This document shows positions 45,301-54,187 of a stretch of DNA of 64,000 bases, piece after piece (position 1 is the first letter of the stretch; each line of letters opens with the position of its first letter). The notes under the pieces were generated by a model, which saw only the letters and a list, made by a program, of their open reading frames with translations, was not told the origin of the DNA and made no database searches. A program made the position numbers and the translations under genes. The DNA is from Nocardia sp. SYP-A9097 (GTDB lineage: Bacteria > Actinomycetota > Actinomycetes > Mycobacteriales > Mycobacteriaceae): assembly GCF_009649815.1 (NCBI RefSeq), contig NZ_WJIC01000016.1, forward strand, positions 1-64,000, given 5' to 3'.

Positions 45301-45485
45301 CCAGTCTGGTGCCGGGCTCCTACCGCACCCTGTTCCGCGCGGCCTCCGCGCATTTCCCGGTGACCGCCGCCGACCTGGTGACCGGTATCGCCCGCAAATG
45401 CGGAGATCCGTACTGGGAGCAGGCTTTCGACCAACTCGCCCATGACCTCATTCAACGCAGAGCAATGCTCGAGGAGCTGAAGTGA
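42393..45485 (+). CDS. SWIM zinc-finger protein, first gene of a four-gene cassette
   Basis: A 1030-residue protein. The SWIM zinc finger is CSCPSRKFPCKH at residues 65-76 (ligands C65, C67, C74, H76), a motif known for DNA or protein binding. A long helical, HEAT-like C-terminal half (about 600-1030) contains WLAGQHPGWRTLVRADVADE and DDRRAEVRRMAADLLGRLPD. Residues about 489-564 are a degenerate low-complexity repeat of LAxxPTxDxTDG-like units. GGAAGGGGG precedes the ATG. Its stop overlaps the start of the AAA gene (GTGA), so the four genes are one translationally coupled unit. Similar to E. coli YehQ, by recollection. Confidence 0.9.
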   Translation: MTTAWTADQIAALAPDAASLTAARKLRGKWSGSGRHGAAIWGLCQGSGSRPYQTIVDTAGPAYKCSCPSRKFPCKHALSLLLVWSEGDIPATGSIADFAGEWLAGRAAREAKKAEPESDSPRKAKSGTTDQRRARVTAGLADLDMWLTDQIRTGLASADRSITAFETVASRMVDAQAPGIATTLRQLPRAATRSDWPQLLLREFARLHLLATAHQRLDDLSPALQASVRTHIGYPNPVESVRAETPVRDAWMVVGARTTVEDNLHTRRIWLLGRNTGRWALIVDHHFGSPGFPQDTPAPGFLIDADIHYYPGANRLRALWGTRHALPDPFTTLPRAAERPWGIVAALTDHARAVGADPFIRSWPMVLSEVVPVRDESGWHVVESDGTALPVAVAVDNGEPWRLLGLSGGYPLTVVGEWTADGLVPVAALFDGVVVDIGVAEGTSYGVPSGSSGSDSGSTELVSTALLGTARRTVGLNALAAPVAALATRLAGNPTPDSTDRLAADPTPYSTDGLACNQTNGLASAPTSDLAEGLAGNPATDPIDGFIDDPTSDPTARLMGDPAAELLESASLQDCFARGGVATGGVELPAIADDDERFRLPQGAAARLAELLADNSPFLDEWLAAADARDFRAPDALCSVLLERAKALAQHREPLLRLAGARGRWLAGQHPGWRTLVRADVADESVWSHGRAAERRMWLAQLRHRDPIAARDALAGTWGTESGPGKAELLAVFGDGLSLMDEALLETALDDRRAEVRRMAADLLGRLPDSHFAQRMTERAAAWLTFGKRLRRPELTTTGPGVLDDAARRDGVGDSFGYTAYRADGAPDLSAEWLHRVVAATPLRHWERVLGPPEQAVRTAMTETMRGPMFAGWTDAALAQQDSTWAQALFAAYAAQEAGESDSEKLRELFALQPLDDQIRHLRRLDSSWLAEIESLLRAISQPWPGPMAEHVLRLLLERAQLSADRPGAPSLVPGSYRTLFRAASAHFPVTAADLVTGIARKCGDPYWEQAFDQLAHDLIQRRAMLEELK
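43861..44085 (+). repeat. Degenerate coding repeat inside the SWIM gene
   Basis: About seven imperfect units of roughly 30-36 bases encode LAGNPTPDSTDR, LAADPTPYSTDG, LACNQTNG, LASAPTSDLAEG, LAGNPATDPIDG, FIDDPTSDPTAR and LMGDPAAE. The repeat likely forms a flexible linker and may vary in copy number between strains. Confidence 0.75.
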
Positions 45486-46579
45486 CCACGATTCAGGAGC
45501 AGGACGCCCTGCTGCGTCCGCATGCCGAACAAGCCTTCGCCGAGGAACTCACCGCACTCGCGGCCGCCGATGACCGTCCCCGCCCGCCGTCCTGGCGACT
45601 CTCGCCGTGGGCGGTGGTCACCTATCTGCTGGGCGGCACGCTCTCCGACGGCACGGTGATCAGTCCCAAATATGTGGGCCCGCGCCGTCTCATGGAGGTC
45701 GCGGTCGCCACCCTCGCCACCGATCGGGCACTACTGCTCATCGGCGTGCCCGGCACCGCGAAAACCTGGGTGTCCGAACATCTCGCGGCCGCCGTCTCCG
45801 GTCGATCGACCCTGCTGGTGCAGGGCACCTCCGGCACCCCGGAGGAGGCCATTCGGTACGGCTGGAATTACGCCAGGCTGCTGGCGGAGGGTCCGAGCGA
45901 TGCCGCACTGGTGCCCTCACCGATCATGACCGCCATGCGTGCCGGGTCGATCGCCCGCCTGGAAGAGCTCACCCGTATCCCCTCGGATGTGCAGGACGCG
46001 CTCATCACCGTGCTTTCGGAGAAGACGCTGCCGGTGCCGGAGCTGGGCACGGAAGTACAGGCGGCCAAGGGTTTCAATCTGATCGCCACCGCCAATGATC
46101 GCGATCGCGGCGTGAACGAACTCTCCTCCGCGCTGCGCCGCCGCTTCAATACCGTGGTGCTGCCGCTGCCCGCCGGGGAGGACGAGGAGGTGGCGATTGT
46201 CAGCCGCCGCGTCGAACAGCTCGGTGCCGCACTGGAATTGCCCGCCGTGCCCGCCGCCGCCGAGGAAGTGCGGCGCGTGGTGCGGGTCTTCCGGGAACTG
46301 CGCTCCGGTATGACCGAGGACGGACGCACCAAGCTGAAGTCGCCGTCCGGCACGCTCTCAACCGCCGAGGCGATCTCGGTGATCACCAATGGACTGGCCC
46401 TCGCGGCGCACTTCGGTGACGGCGTACTGCGCCCGGCCGATATCGCCGGCGCGGTGCTGGGCGCGGTCATCAAGGATCCGGTCGCGGATTCGGTGGTGTG
46501 GACCGAATATCTGGAGGCCGTGGTGCGACAGCGCGCCGACTGGGCGGACTTCTACCGGGCCTGCCGTGAGGTGAGCTGA
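45482..46579 (+). CDS. MoxR-type AAA+ ATPase of the SWIM/DUF5682/VWA cassette
   Basis: A 365-residue AAA+ ATPase of the MoxR branch. Walker A is GVPGTAKT at 88-95, the sensor-1 region is NLIATANDRDRG at 199-210, and the arginine finger region is SSALRRRF. The Walker B position reads IARLEELTR at 157-165, with Glu instead of the usual Asp before the catalytic Glu. MoxR ATPases usually act as chaperones that remodel complexes together with VWA proteins, one of which is encoded two genes downstream. Start GTG overlaps the SWIM stop; the stop overlaps the next ATG by one base. Confidence 0.93.
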   Translation: MTTIQEQDALLRPHAEQAFAEELTALAAADDRPRPPSWRLSPWAVVTYLLGGTLSDGTVISPKYVGPRRLMEVAVATLATDRALLLIGVPGTAKTWVSEHLAAAVSGRSTLLVQGTSGTPEEAIRYGWNYARLLAEGPSDAALVPSPIMTAMRAGSIARLEELTRIPSDVQDALITVLSEKTLPVPELGTEVQAAKGFNLIATANDRDRGVNELSSALRRRFNTVVLPLPAGEDEEVAIVSRRVEQLGAALELPAVPAAAEEVRRVVRVFRELRSGMTEDGRTKLKSPSGTLSTAEAISVITNGLALAAHFGDGVLRPADIAGAVLGAVIKDPVADSVVWTEYLEAVVRQRADWADFYRACREVS

Positions 46580-48792
46580 TGAGCGGTGAGTTCACGAACA
46601 CTGTCACCACCGCCGTGACGGCGGAGACCCGGATCTTCGGTATCCGCCATCACGGTCCGGGTTCGGCGCGTTCACTGCGCCTGGCACTCGAAAAGTTCTC
46701 GCCGGACGCCATTCTCATCGAAGGCCCGGCCGATGCCGATCCACTGCTCGGGTTCGTCGCCGCCGAGGGCATGGAACCGCCGGTGGCGCTGCTCGGCTAC
46801 CACCCGGATGAACCGTCCAAGGCCGCACTGTGGCCGTTCGCGGTGTTCTCACCGGAGTGGCAGGCCATGCGATTCGGCGCGGAAAACACTGTGCGCGTGA
46901 GGTTTTTCGATCTGCCCGCCGCTATGACACTGGCGCTGACGGACGAGCCGGGTGATCGGTCCGATCCACTCGCCGATCTCGCCGAGGCCGGCGGTTACGA
47001 CGATGCCGAGCGCTGGTGGGACGCGATAGTCGAATCCTCCTCGGACGCGGACATTTTCGATGCCGTGAACGAGGCCATGACCGCGTTGCGGGAGACCGCG
47101 GTAATCGATGAGCACACGCTGCGCCGGGAAGCGCATATGCGGCAGATCATGCGAAAGACGTTGAAGGACGGTGCACAACGACTGGCCATCGTCTGCGGTG
47201 CCTGGCACGGCCCGGCACTGTCGGGCAGGCTCGGACCGGCCGCCGCCGATGCCCGCGTCCTGAAGGGCCTGCCGAAGGGCAAGACCACGCTGACCTGGGT
47301 GCCGTGGACGCATTCGCGGCTGGCGTCGTCCTCCGGGTACGGGGCGGGAATTACCTCGCCCGGCTGGTATCACCACCTGTTCACCCAGACCGAGCAGCCC
47401 ATCGTGCGCTGGCTCACCAAGGTCGCGGGCATGCTGCGCAGGCATGATCTGCCGGTGTCGAGCGCGCACATTATCGAATCGGTAAGGCTCGCAGAGACTC
47501 TCGCGACGCTGCGGGAGCGGCCCCTCGCCGGGCTGTCCGAGGTCACCGAGGCGACCCGCGCGGTGCTGTGCGATGGCGACGAGACCATGCTGCGGTTGGT
47601 CAGCTCCGAAATGGTGGTCGGCGAGGCACTCGGTGCGGTGCCGGAGGGCACGCCCACCGTGCCCCTGGAAGCCGATCTGCGCGCGCAGATCAGAACGCTG
47701 CGGATGAAGCAGCAGGCGCTGGAGAGCATTGTTGATCTGGACCTGCGCAATGAGCGCGGCATCGCGAAATCCCGTCTGCTGCACCGGCTCCGGCTGCTCG
47801 GCATCGGCTGGGGTCAGCTCACCGACAGTCAGGTGCGCAATACCGGCACCTTCCGGGAGACCTGGACACTGCGGTGGCGGCCGGAGCTGTCCATCGCGAT
47901 TATCGAAGCGGCGCGCTGGGGCACCACCCTCCGCACCGCCGCGGAGGCGAAAATCCTTGATACGGCGGCCAATCCGGAGGCCACCGTCGGCCAGGTGTCC
48001 GCCGCGCTGGAATCGGCGCTATTGGCCGATCTGAGCGGCGCGACCGATGGGCTCATCGCCCGCCTGGAATCGGTTGCGGCGCTTGATTACGACGTCACGA
48101 ACCTGATGGCGGCCCTGCCGGGTCTGCTGCGCACGCTGCGTTACGGCGATGTGCGCGGCACCGACAGCGCTGCGCTGACCAGGGTGGCCGACGGTCTGCT
48201 GCTGCGCGCCTGTGCGGGCCTGCCCGGCGCGGTCACCGGATTGGACGGCGATGGCGCGGCGGAACTACGCACCTTGATAGACGCTGTGCACCTGGCACTT
48301 TCGGCTCGCGAGAGCGAATGGGCGACCGCCACCTGGCTCGCCACGCTACAAACGCTGGCCGATCGCGCGGATATCAACGGCACCCTGGTGGGCCGGGCCG
48401 TGCGCCTGCTCTGTGATGCCGAGATCATCGACGCCGCCGAATCCGCCCGCCGACTGTCGGCGGCACTCTCGGTGGGCCACAGCGCCGCCGACAAAGCCGC
48501 CTGGATCGACGGCTTCCTCGGTGGTCGCGGCCTACTCCTGGTCCACGACCGAAACCTATTGAGCCTCATAGACGCCTGGCTATGCGGCCTCGACGAAGAC
48601 CAATTCGTGGCCACCCTCCCCCTACTACGCCGCACCTTCGGGGCCTTCGAATCCGGTGAGCGCCAAGCCATCGCACAGTCCGTACGCAATGGCGCACCGA
48701 CCACCACCACCCAGACCGGTGCCGACTACGACACCGCCCGCGGCGAACTCGCGCTTCGCGCCGCCGCCGAAATCCTCGGAGTAGCAGGATGA
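46579..48792 (+). CDS. DUF5682 family protein
   Basis: A 737-residue protein whose N-terminal motif FGIRHHGPGSARSL, followed by ILIEGPADADPLL, defines DUF5682 (E. coli YehM-like). A conserved GAWHGPALSGR occurs near residue 210 and WVPWTHSRLA near 238; the rest is helical. The HHGPGS/EGPAD and AWHG motifs look like a catalytic or ligand site, but no activity is established. Overlaps its neighbours (TGATG and ATGA), so all four proteins should be made together. Confidence 0.9.
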   Translation: MSGEFTNTVTTAVTAETRIFGIRHHGPGSARSLRLALEKFSPDAILIEGPADADPLLGFVAAEGMEPPVALLGYHPDEPSKAALWPFAVFSPEWQAMRFGAENTVRVRFFDLPAAMTLALTDEPGDRSDPLADLAEAGGYDDAERWWDAIVESSSDADIFDAVNEAMTALRETAVIDEHTLRREAHMRQIMRKTLKDGAQRLAIVCGAWHGPALSGRLGPAAADARVLKGLPKGKTTLTWVPWTHSRLASSSGYGAGITSPGWYHHLFTQTEQPIVRWLTKVAGMLRRHDLPVSSAHIIESVRLAETLATLRERPLAGLSEVTEATRAVLCDGDETMLRLVSSEMVVGEALGAVPEGTPTVPLEADLRAQIRTLRMKQQALESIVDLDLRNERGIAKSRLLHRLRLLGIGWGQLTDSQVRNTGTFRETWTLRWRPELSIAIIEAARWGTTLRTAAEAKILDTAANPEATVGQVSAALESALLADLSGATDGLIARLESVAALDYDVTNLMAALPGLLRTLRYGDVRGTDSAALTRVADGLLLRACAGLPGAVTGLDGDGAAELRTLIDAVHLALSARESEWATATWLATLQTLADRADINGTLVGRAVRLLCDAEIIDAAESARRLSAALSVGHSAADKAAWIDGFLGGRGLLLVHDRNLLSLIDAWLCGLDEDQFVATLPLLRRTFGAFESGERQAIAQSVRNGAPTTTTQTGADYDTARGELALRAAAEILGVAG

Positions 48793-49964
48793 CCGAACCG
48801 ATGTATACCGATGAAGGGCAGTCGCGGCGTTGGCGGTTGGTGCTAGGGGGCGCGGCCGAGGCCGGGTTGGGTGGGCTCGGGGCGGCCGAGGATGTGGCCA
48901 TGGACCGGGCTATGGGGGCGCTGTACGACGCGGATGCGCGTAATGGCGCGAGTGGGCGGCGGTCCGGTGGGCTGGGCGGGTCCGCGCCGCAGGTGGCGCG
49001 GTGGCTCGGGGATATTCGGCGGTATTTCCCGTCCACTGTCGTGGAGGTCATGCAGCGGGATGCGGTGGATCGGCTGAATCTGACCGAATTACTGTTGGAG
49101 CCCGAGCTTTTGGAGGCCGTGGAGCCGGATGTACATCTGGTCGGGACGCTGCTGAGCCTGAATCGGGTAATGCCGGAGACCACCAAGGCGACCGCTCGCA
49201 TGGTGGTGGAGAAGGTCGTTCGGGAGATCGAGCGCAGGCTGGCGGCGCAGACCATCGCGGCCGTGGGCGGTGCTTTGAATCGCGCGGCGCGGGTGTCGCG
49301 GCCGAAGCTGCGCGATATCGACTGGGACCGCACCATTCGCAAGAATCTGGCGAACTATCTGCCGGAGCAGCGCACGGTGGTGCCGGAAAGGCTTGTCGGA
49401 TACGGGCGTAAAGCCCAGGCCGTCCGCCGGGATGTGGTGCTGGCCATCGATCAATCCGGGTCCATGGCGTCGAGTGTGGTGTACGCGTCCGTGTTCGGGG
49501 CCGTACTGGCCTCCATGCGCTCGCTGAAGACCTCCCTGGTGGTCTTCGATACCGCGGTGGTCGATCTGACCGAGAAGCTCGCCGATCCGGTCGATGTCCT
49601 GTTCGGCACCCAACTGGGCGGCGGCACGGATATCAATCGCGCCATTGCCTATTCGCAATCGCTCATCACCCGCCCCGCCGACTCCCTCTTCGTGCTCATC
49701 TCCGACCTCTACGAGGGCGGTGTACGTGCGGAGATGCTTCGCAGAATTCGCAGCATGAAGGAGTCCGGCGTCCAGGTCGTAGTCCTGCTGGCCCTCTCGG
49801 ACGAGGGCGCCCCCGCCTACGACCGCGATAACGCCGCCGCACTGGCCGCCCTCGGCGTACCCGCTTTCGCCTGCACACCGGATCGTTTCCCGGATCTCCT
49901 CGCAGTCGCCCTGGACCGCGGAGACGTGCAGCGCTGGGCCAACATGCACGCCAACGGCCAATAG
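48789..49964 (+). CDS. VWA (CoxE-like) protein of the cassette
   Basis: A 391-residue protein with a C-terminal von Willebrand factor A domain. The MIDAS metal site is DQSGS at 221-225, with the threonine loop GGGTDINRA (277-285) and the aspartate in ISDLYEGG (304-311), so metal-dependent binding should be intact. The N-terminal half is helical with LARWLGDIRRYFP. VWA proteins paired with MoxR ATPases mediate cofactor insertion or complex assembly. Last gene of the cassette; ATGA overlap with the DUF5682 stop. Confidence 0.92.
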   Translation: MTEPMYTDEGQSRRWRLVLGGAAEAGLGGLGAAEDVAMDRAMGALYDADARNGASGRRSGGLGGSAPQVARWLGDIRRYFPSTVVEVMQRDAVDRLNLTELLLEPELLEAVEPDVHLVGTLLSLNRVMPETTKATARMVVEKVVREIERRLAAQTIAAVGGALNRAARVSRPKLRDIDWDRTIRKNLANYLPEQRTVVPERLVGYGRKAQAVRRDVVLAIDQSGSMASSVVYASVFGAVLASMRSLKTSLVVFDTAVVDLTEKLADPVDVLFGTQLGGGTDINRAIAYSQSLITRPADSLFVLISDLYEGGVRAEMLRRIRSMKESGVQVVVLLALSDEGAPAYDRDNAAALAALGVPAFACTPDRFPDLLAVALDRGDVQRWANMHANGQ

Positions 49965-50126
49965 CCCCCCTCCCAAGCCAACACCCCAAAGGTTCGCGGC
50001 CCGTCCGGGTTCTGGACTGAGTGGAGCGGGGGAGCGAAGCGGAGGAGCGGAGGGAGGGAAGGTTCCGGACTCCCACGGCATCCACCTCCCTACGCCTGCC
50101 CGCGAACCCGCCCGCAGCGAAGCGCA

Positions 50127-50160
50127 GGGCAAATTAGACAGAGGGCAAATTAGACAGAGT
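50127..50160 (+). repeat. Short tandem repeat upstream of kinase gene
   Basis: GGGCAAATTAGACAGA occurs twice head to tail, directly upstream of the first Ser/Thr kinase gene. The unit is unusually AT-rich for the region, so it may overlap a promoter or regulator site. Confidence 0.5.
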
Positions 50161-50203
50161 AGGCTGCCAGCTTGATCTGTCTCGTGGAAACGGGGGCTCG
50201 ACT

Positions 50204-51487
50204 TTGCGCTCTGGTGATGTGTTCGCCGGTTATGTCATAGAACGCGAACTCGGCCGCGGTGGTATGGGGTCGGTGTACCTGGCCCGGCATCCCCGGCTGC
50301 CGCGCAAGACCGCGTTGAAGCTGCTCAATCAGGAAATGTTCACCGACGACGAGATTCGTGCCCGGTTCATTCGGGAGGCCGACCTGGTCGCACAGCTGGA
50401 CCATCCGAATATCGTCACGGTCTACGACCGCGGCACCGAGGGTGAACAGCTGTGGATCTCCATGCAGTACATCGACGGTGTGAACGCCTCCGCCGTCAAG
50501 GCGGCTTCGCTGCCGCCGCTGCGGGCCGCGCAGATCATCGCCGAAACCGCCAAGGCCCTGGATTACGCGCACGGCCGCAATGTCCTGCACCGGGATGTGA
50601 AGCCGGCGAATATTCTGCTGGCGCGCTCCTCGGGCGGTGCGGCGGGAGAACGGGTGTATCTCACCGACTTCGGTATCGCCCGGCTGCGGGACGACACCGG
50701 TCACCTCACCCAGACCGGCACGGTCACCGCGACCCTGGCCTACGCCTCCCCCGAACAATTGACCGGGGCCACCATCGACGGGCGTTCGGATCAGTACGCG
50801 CTGGCGTGCACGCTGTTCCAATTGCTCACCGGCGTGGTGCCATTCGAGGGCACCAGCCCGGCGGCGGTGATTCGCGGGCATCTGCAGCAGCCGCCGCCGC
50901 CCGCGAGTCCGCTGCGACCGGAGCTGCCGCGTGCCATCGACGGTGTGCTCACCCGGGCACTGTCCAAGCGGCCGCAGGATCGTTTCCGCTCGTGTGTGGA
51001 GTTCTCCGCCGCGGTGGATCAGGCCCTGCTCGCCCGGCCGGTGCCGCCGCGACCGCCGACACCGGTGCGGCCGCAGCCGATTGTCGCCGCGCCCCGGCCC
51101 CCGACTCCCGCACGACCGCAACCGGTGATTCCCGCGCCGGTGCAGCAGCGCCCCATGTCGGGGTCGAATCCTGTTCCGCCGTATCAGAATCCGGTGGGCG
51201 CCCCGAATCCGCAGTATCCGAATTCGGGGCAGGGGTATCAGCGTCCCGCACCGGTGTATCAGAATCCGGTCGTCGCGCCGACGCCCGCGTATCAGAATCC
51301 GGCCTCGGGTGCGGCGTTCCCGAAACAGCCGGTGCCGCAGCCGAATTACGCGCCGCAGTCCAAGCAGCAGCCGGTTTACACCGCGCCGGAGCGTAATTCG
51401 AGCCAGATCGGCTGGATTATCGCCGGGACCACGGTGGCGCTGGTGCTGATCATCGTGGTGGTCACGGTCATTCTGTACAACCGCTGA
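50204..51487 (+). CDS. Ser/Thr protein kinase, membrane-anchored, no extracellular domain
   Basis: A PknB-type kinase of 427 residues. Kinase motifs are complete: GRGGMGSVYLARH, Lys in TALKLLN, HRDVKPANILL, LTDFGIARL, ASPEQLTG. A Pro/Gln/Tyr-rich juxtamembrane region (residues about 270-395, repeated YQNPV units) leads to one transmembrane helix at the very C-terminus (IGWIIAGTTVALVLIIVVVT), leaving only about four residues outside. It therefore has no visible extracellular sensor. Starts at TTG with a weak G-rich SD. Paralogous to the two kinases at 55063 and 56712. Confidence 0.94.
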   Translation: MRSGDVFAGYVIERELGRGGMGSVYLARHPRLPRKTALKLLNQEMFTDDEIRARFIREADLVAQLDHPNIVTVYDRGTEGEQLWISMQYIDGVNASAVKAASLPPLRAAQIIAETAKALDYAHGRNVLHRDVKPANILLARSSGGAAGERVYLTDFGIARLRDDTGHLTQTGTVTATLAYASPEQLTGATIDGRSDQYALACTLFQLLTGVVPFEGTSPAAVIRGHLQQPPPPASPLRPELPRAIDGVLTRALSKRPQDRFRSCVEFSAAVDQALLARPVPPRPPTPVRPQPIVAAPRPPTPARPQPVIPAPVQQRPMSGSNPVPPYQNPVGAPNPQYPNSGQGYQRPAPVYQNPVVAPTPAYQNPASGAAFPKQPVPQPNYAPQSKQQPVYTAPERNSSQIGWIIAGTTVALVLIIVVVTVILYNR

Positions 51488-51507
51488 GAAATCTTCGGAG
51501 ATAACGA

Positions 51508-51543
51508 AATCCGGCCGGTCACCCCTCGGCGACCGGCCGGATT
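51508..51543. terminator. Bidirectional terminator between kinase and ABC permease genes
   Basis: A perfect 13-bp stem: AATCCGGCCGGTC at 51508-51520 with GACCGGCCGGATT at 51531-51543, between convergent genes. Confidence 0.85.
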
Positions 51544-51565
51544 CCTCGTCCCCCGGCTTGTTCCG

Positions 51566-54187
51566 CTATACGTCCGCGATGGCCGCCAGCGGAGGCGTGC
51601 GGGCCGCGCGCACCGCGGGCCACAGCGCCGCGAGTACACCGACCACACCGGAGCTCAGCACCATGAGCACGATCTGACCCCACGGCACCGAAATGGTCGC
51701 CAGCCCGAGATCCTTGAGCGTGCGCAGGAATCCGGCGCCGAGCACCAGGCCCAGCACCACCCCGACCACCGCGCCGAAGATGGCGATGAGCATGGATTCC
51801 AGGTAGATGGTGCGCCGTACCTGCGGCCGCTGCATACCGACCGCGCGCAGCATGCCGATCTCCCGGCGACGCTCCACCACCGACAGGGCCAGGGTGTTCA
51901 CAATGCCGAGGATGGCGATCACCACCGCCAGCGCGAGCAATCCGTACAGGATCGCGAGCATGGTGTTGATCTGCTTGCCCTGTGCGCCCTTGAAGTCCTC
52001 GCGGTCCTGCACCTGCACGATGGCCCATTGATCAACGGCCGCTTCGAGATCGGTGCGCATGGTCTTCAGATCCGCGCCCGGCTGCGCGCCGATGAGCACG
52101 ATGTAGTTGGTGCGGAAGCTCACCGGCATCACCTGGTTGTACAGCGCCATGGGTGCCACCAGCGGTCCGAGCATCTGGGTGTCCTTGTAGATGCCCACCA
52201 CCTCGACCTGGTAGTTCTTCTTGTCCAGGCTGGTGATGTCGACCTTCTGCCCGACATGCCAATTGCGGTCGCCCGCTTCGGTTTCCGACAGCATGATGCC
52301 GTTGTCACCGAGATTGCCGCTGCCCTGCACCAGGTCGTAGCTGAGCACCTTGTCCAACGGACCCTCGGGTACGGTGCCGAGCATCTGATCGTCACCGGCC
52401 TTGAAGGTGACGCCGTGGAACTGCACCACATCCCGGACGCCGGGCACCTTCTGCACTGTGGGTCCGGCGGCCAGCGGCACACCGATCAGGCTGTTCGTGG
52501 GCCCCTGCAGGATGTAGTCGGCCTTGACGCCCTTGTCGACCACCTCGCCGATACTGGCCTTGGCGGACGCGCCGAGCATGCCGATCGCGGTCACCAGCAT
52601 GAGCCCGAGGGTGAGCGCGAAAGCCGTTGCGGCGGTACGGCGTGGGTTGCGCTGTGCGTTATTGACGGACATGCGCCCGACCGGCCCGAACGGCCGAACC
52701 AGGATACCGAGCGCGCCGACAATCGGCTGAGACAGCGTGGGTCCCAGCAACAGCACCGCGAGAATCAGTGCCAGAGCGCCGATTCCGACCGTGAGAGCGG
52801 CATTACCGCCGGTGTGCCGAGCACCGAGCACGACGAGCACCAGACCGGCGACGGTCAGCACGGCGCCGAAAGCCGGTCGCAGCCGCGGGGATTCGAGCAC
52901 CGTCCGAATGGACCTCGTGAGGCTGTACACACCGAACAAGCCGAAGAAGCTCAGGATCACCGAACCGGCGATACCCAGGTGCGGAGTCTCGGAGGATGCG
53001 GAGGCTCCTTCGCGCATGGCCTCCACCGGCGGTGTGGTCGCCGCCCGGCGCGCCGGAGCGTAAGCGCTCACCACCGTCACCACGACGCCCACCAGTAGCG
53101 CCACCGCGACGGTGCGGGGCAGCACCGCCATGGATCCGGTGGGCAGTCCGAGATCGAAGGCATTGAGCAGCGCCGAAAGACCGAACGCCAGACCGACACC
53201 GGCGGCCAATCCCAATGCGCTGCCGACCAATCCGATGACGAAGGCCTCCGAGACCACCGACCAGCCGACCTGGCCGCTGCTGGCGCCGACCGCGCGAAGT
53301 AGCGCCAACTCCCGAAGTCGTTGCGCGACAAGCATGGAGAAGGTGTTGTAGATGATGAAGGTGCCGACGATCAGTGCGATCGCACCGAACGCGAGCAGGA
53401 AGTAGTTGATGAACTTGAGTGCGTCACCGATCTGCTTCTTCAGGTCCTCGCGGACCTGATCGCCGTCCTGCACCTTGTAATCCGGGTAGGCCTTGGCGAT
53501 CTGATCACGCAGATCATCGGCCTTCACACCGGGTTTGTCGGCGATATCCACGAATGCCACATGCGCGCCGTCGGTGAACAGTTGTTTGGCCTGCATGGCA
53601 TCGAAGTACAGGTTGATATAGCCACCGGTATTGCCCGTCAGGTCGTAGATGCCGGTGATCTTGACATCGATATTGCCCTTGGACGGGATGAGCACCTTGG
53701 TGGTGTCGCCGACATGCAGGCCGGCACGATCCGCGCCACCCTTGTTGATGGCGACCTCACCCGATTGGGCGGGCGGGACACCGTCGATGTACTTCTCCGG
53801 TTCGGCGATCGCCTTGTCCGGCGGCAGGTACGAGGTGCCGAAAGTCGGTGCGCCACCGGTCTGCACGGCCTTACCGTCCTGGAGCAGCACCACCGGGCCA
53901 TTGACACCGGGGGCGACCGCGCGCACGCCGTCCATGGTGGTGATCTTGTCGACCACTTCGTTCGGAATGCCCAGGGACTGGATTTCTTTCGGGCTCACCC
54001 GGACATCGACGCCCTTGGCCTGATTGGCGAAGATATCGTCGAATGAGCTCTGCAAGGTGTCGGTGAAGACGAAAGACCCCGCGATGAAAGCGGTCCCGAG
54101 TACAACTGACAGCAGCGTGAGGAACAGTCGCACTTTGTGCGCGGCGAGATTGCGCAAGACGACCTTGCGCATCGGACTACCGGACAT
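51566..54187 (-). CDS. ABC transporter permease, FtsX/MacB-like, two-module
   Basis: An 873-residue permease with two copies of the FtsX-type unit. It opens with an N-terminal helix (FLTLLSVVLGTAFIAGSFVF), an extracytoplasmic MacB-like domain (about 50-245), three helices, a middle helix pair (about 400-480), a second helix at about 525 preceding another extracytoplasmic domain (about 555-730), and three C-terminal helices. Such transporters export lipoproteins, peptides or lipids rather than importing. Its ATG overlaps the stop of the ATPase gene by one base. The gene is flanked by Ser/Thr kinase genes. Confidence 0.93.
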   Translation of the reverse strand: MSGSPMRKVVLRNLAAHKVRLFLTLLSVVLGTAFIAGSFVFTDTLQSSFDDIFANQAKGVDVRVSPKEIQSLGIPNEVVDKITTMDGVRAVAPGVNGPVVLLQDGKAVQTGGAPTFGTSYLPPDKAIAEPEKYIDGVPPAQSGEVAINKGGADRAGLHVGDTTKVLIPSKGNIDVKITGIYDLTGNTGGYINLYFDAMQAKQLFTDGAHVAFVDIADKPGVKADDLRDQIAKAYPDYKVQDGDQVREDLKKQIGDALKFINYFLLAFGAIALIVGTFIIYNTFSMLVAQRLRELALLRAVGASSGQVGWSVVSEAFVIGLVGSALGLAAGVGLAFGLSALLNAFDLGLPTGSMAVLPRTVAVALLVGVVVTVVSAYAPARRAATTPPVEAMREGASASSETPHLGIAGSVILSFFGLFGVYSLTRSIRTVLESPRLRPAFGAVLTVAGLVLVVLGARHTGGNAALTVGIGALALILAVLLLGPTLSQPIVGALGILVRPFGPVGRMSVNNAQRNPRRTAATAFALTLGLMLVTAIGMLGASAKASIGEVVDKGVKADYILQGPTNSLIGVPLAAGPTVQKVPGVRDVVQFHGVTFKAGDDQMLGTVPEGPLDKVLSYDLVQGSGNLGDNGIMLSETEAGDRNWHVGQKVDITSLDKKNYQVEVVGIYKDTQMLGPLVAPMALYNQVMPVSFRTNYIVLIGAQPGADLKTMRTDLEAAVDQWAIVQVQDREDFKGAQGKQINTMLAILYGLLALAVVIAILGIVNTLALSVVERRREIGMLRAVGMQRPQVRRTIYLESMLIAIFGAVVGVVLGLVLGAGFLRTLKDLGLATISVPWGQIVLMVLSSGVVGVLAALWPAVRAARTPPLAAIADV

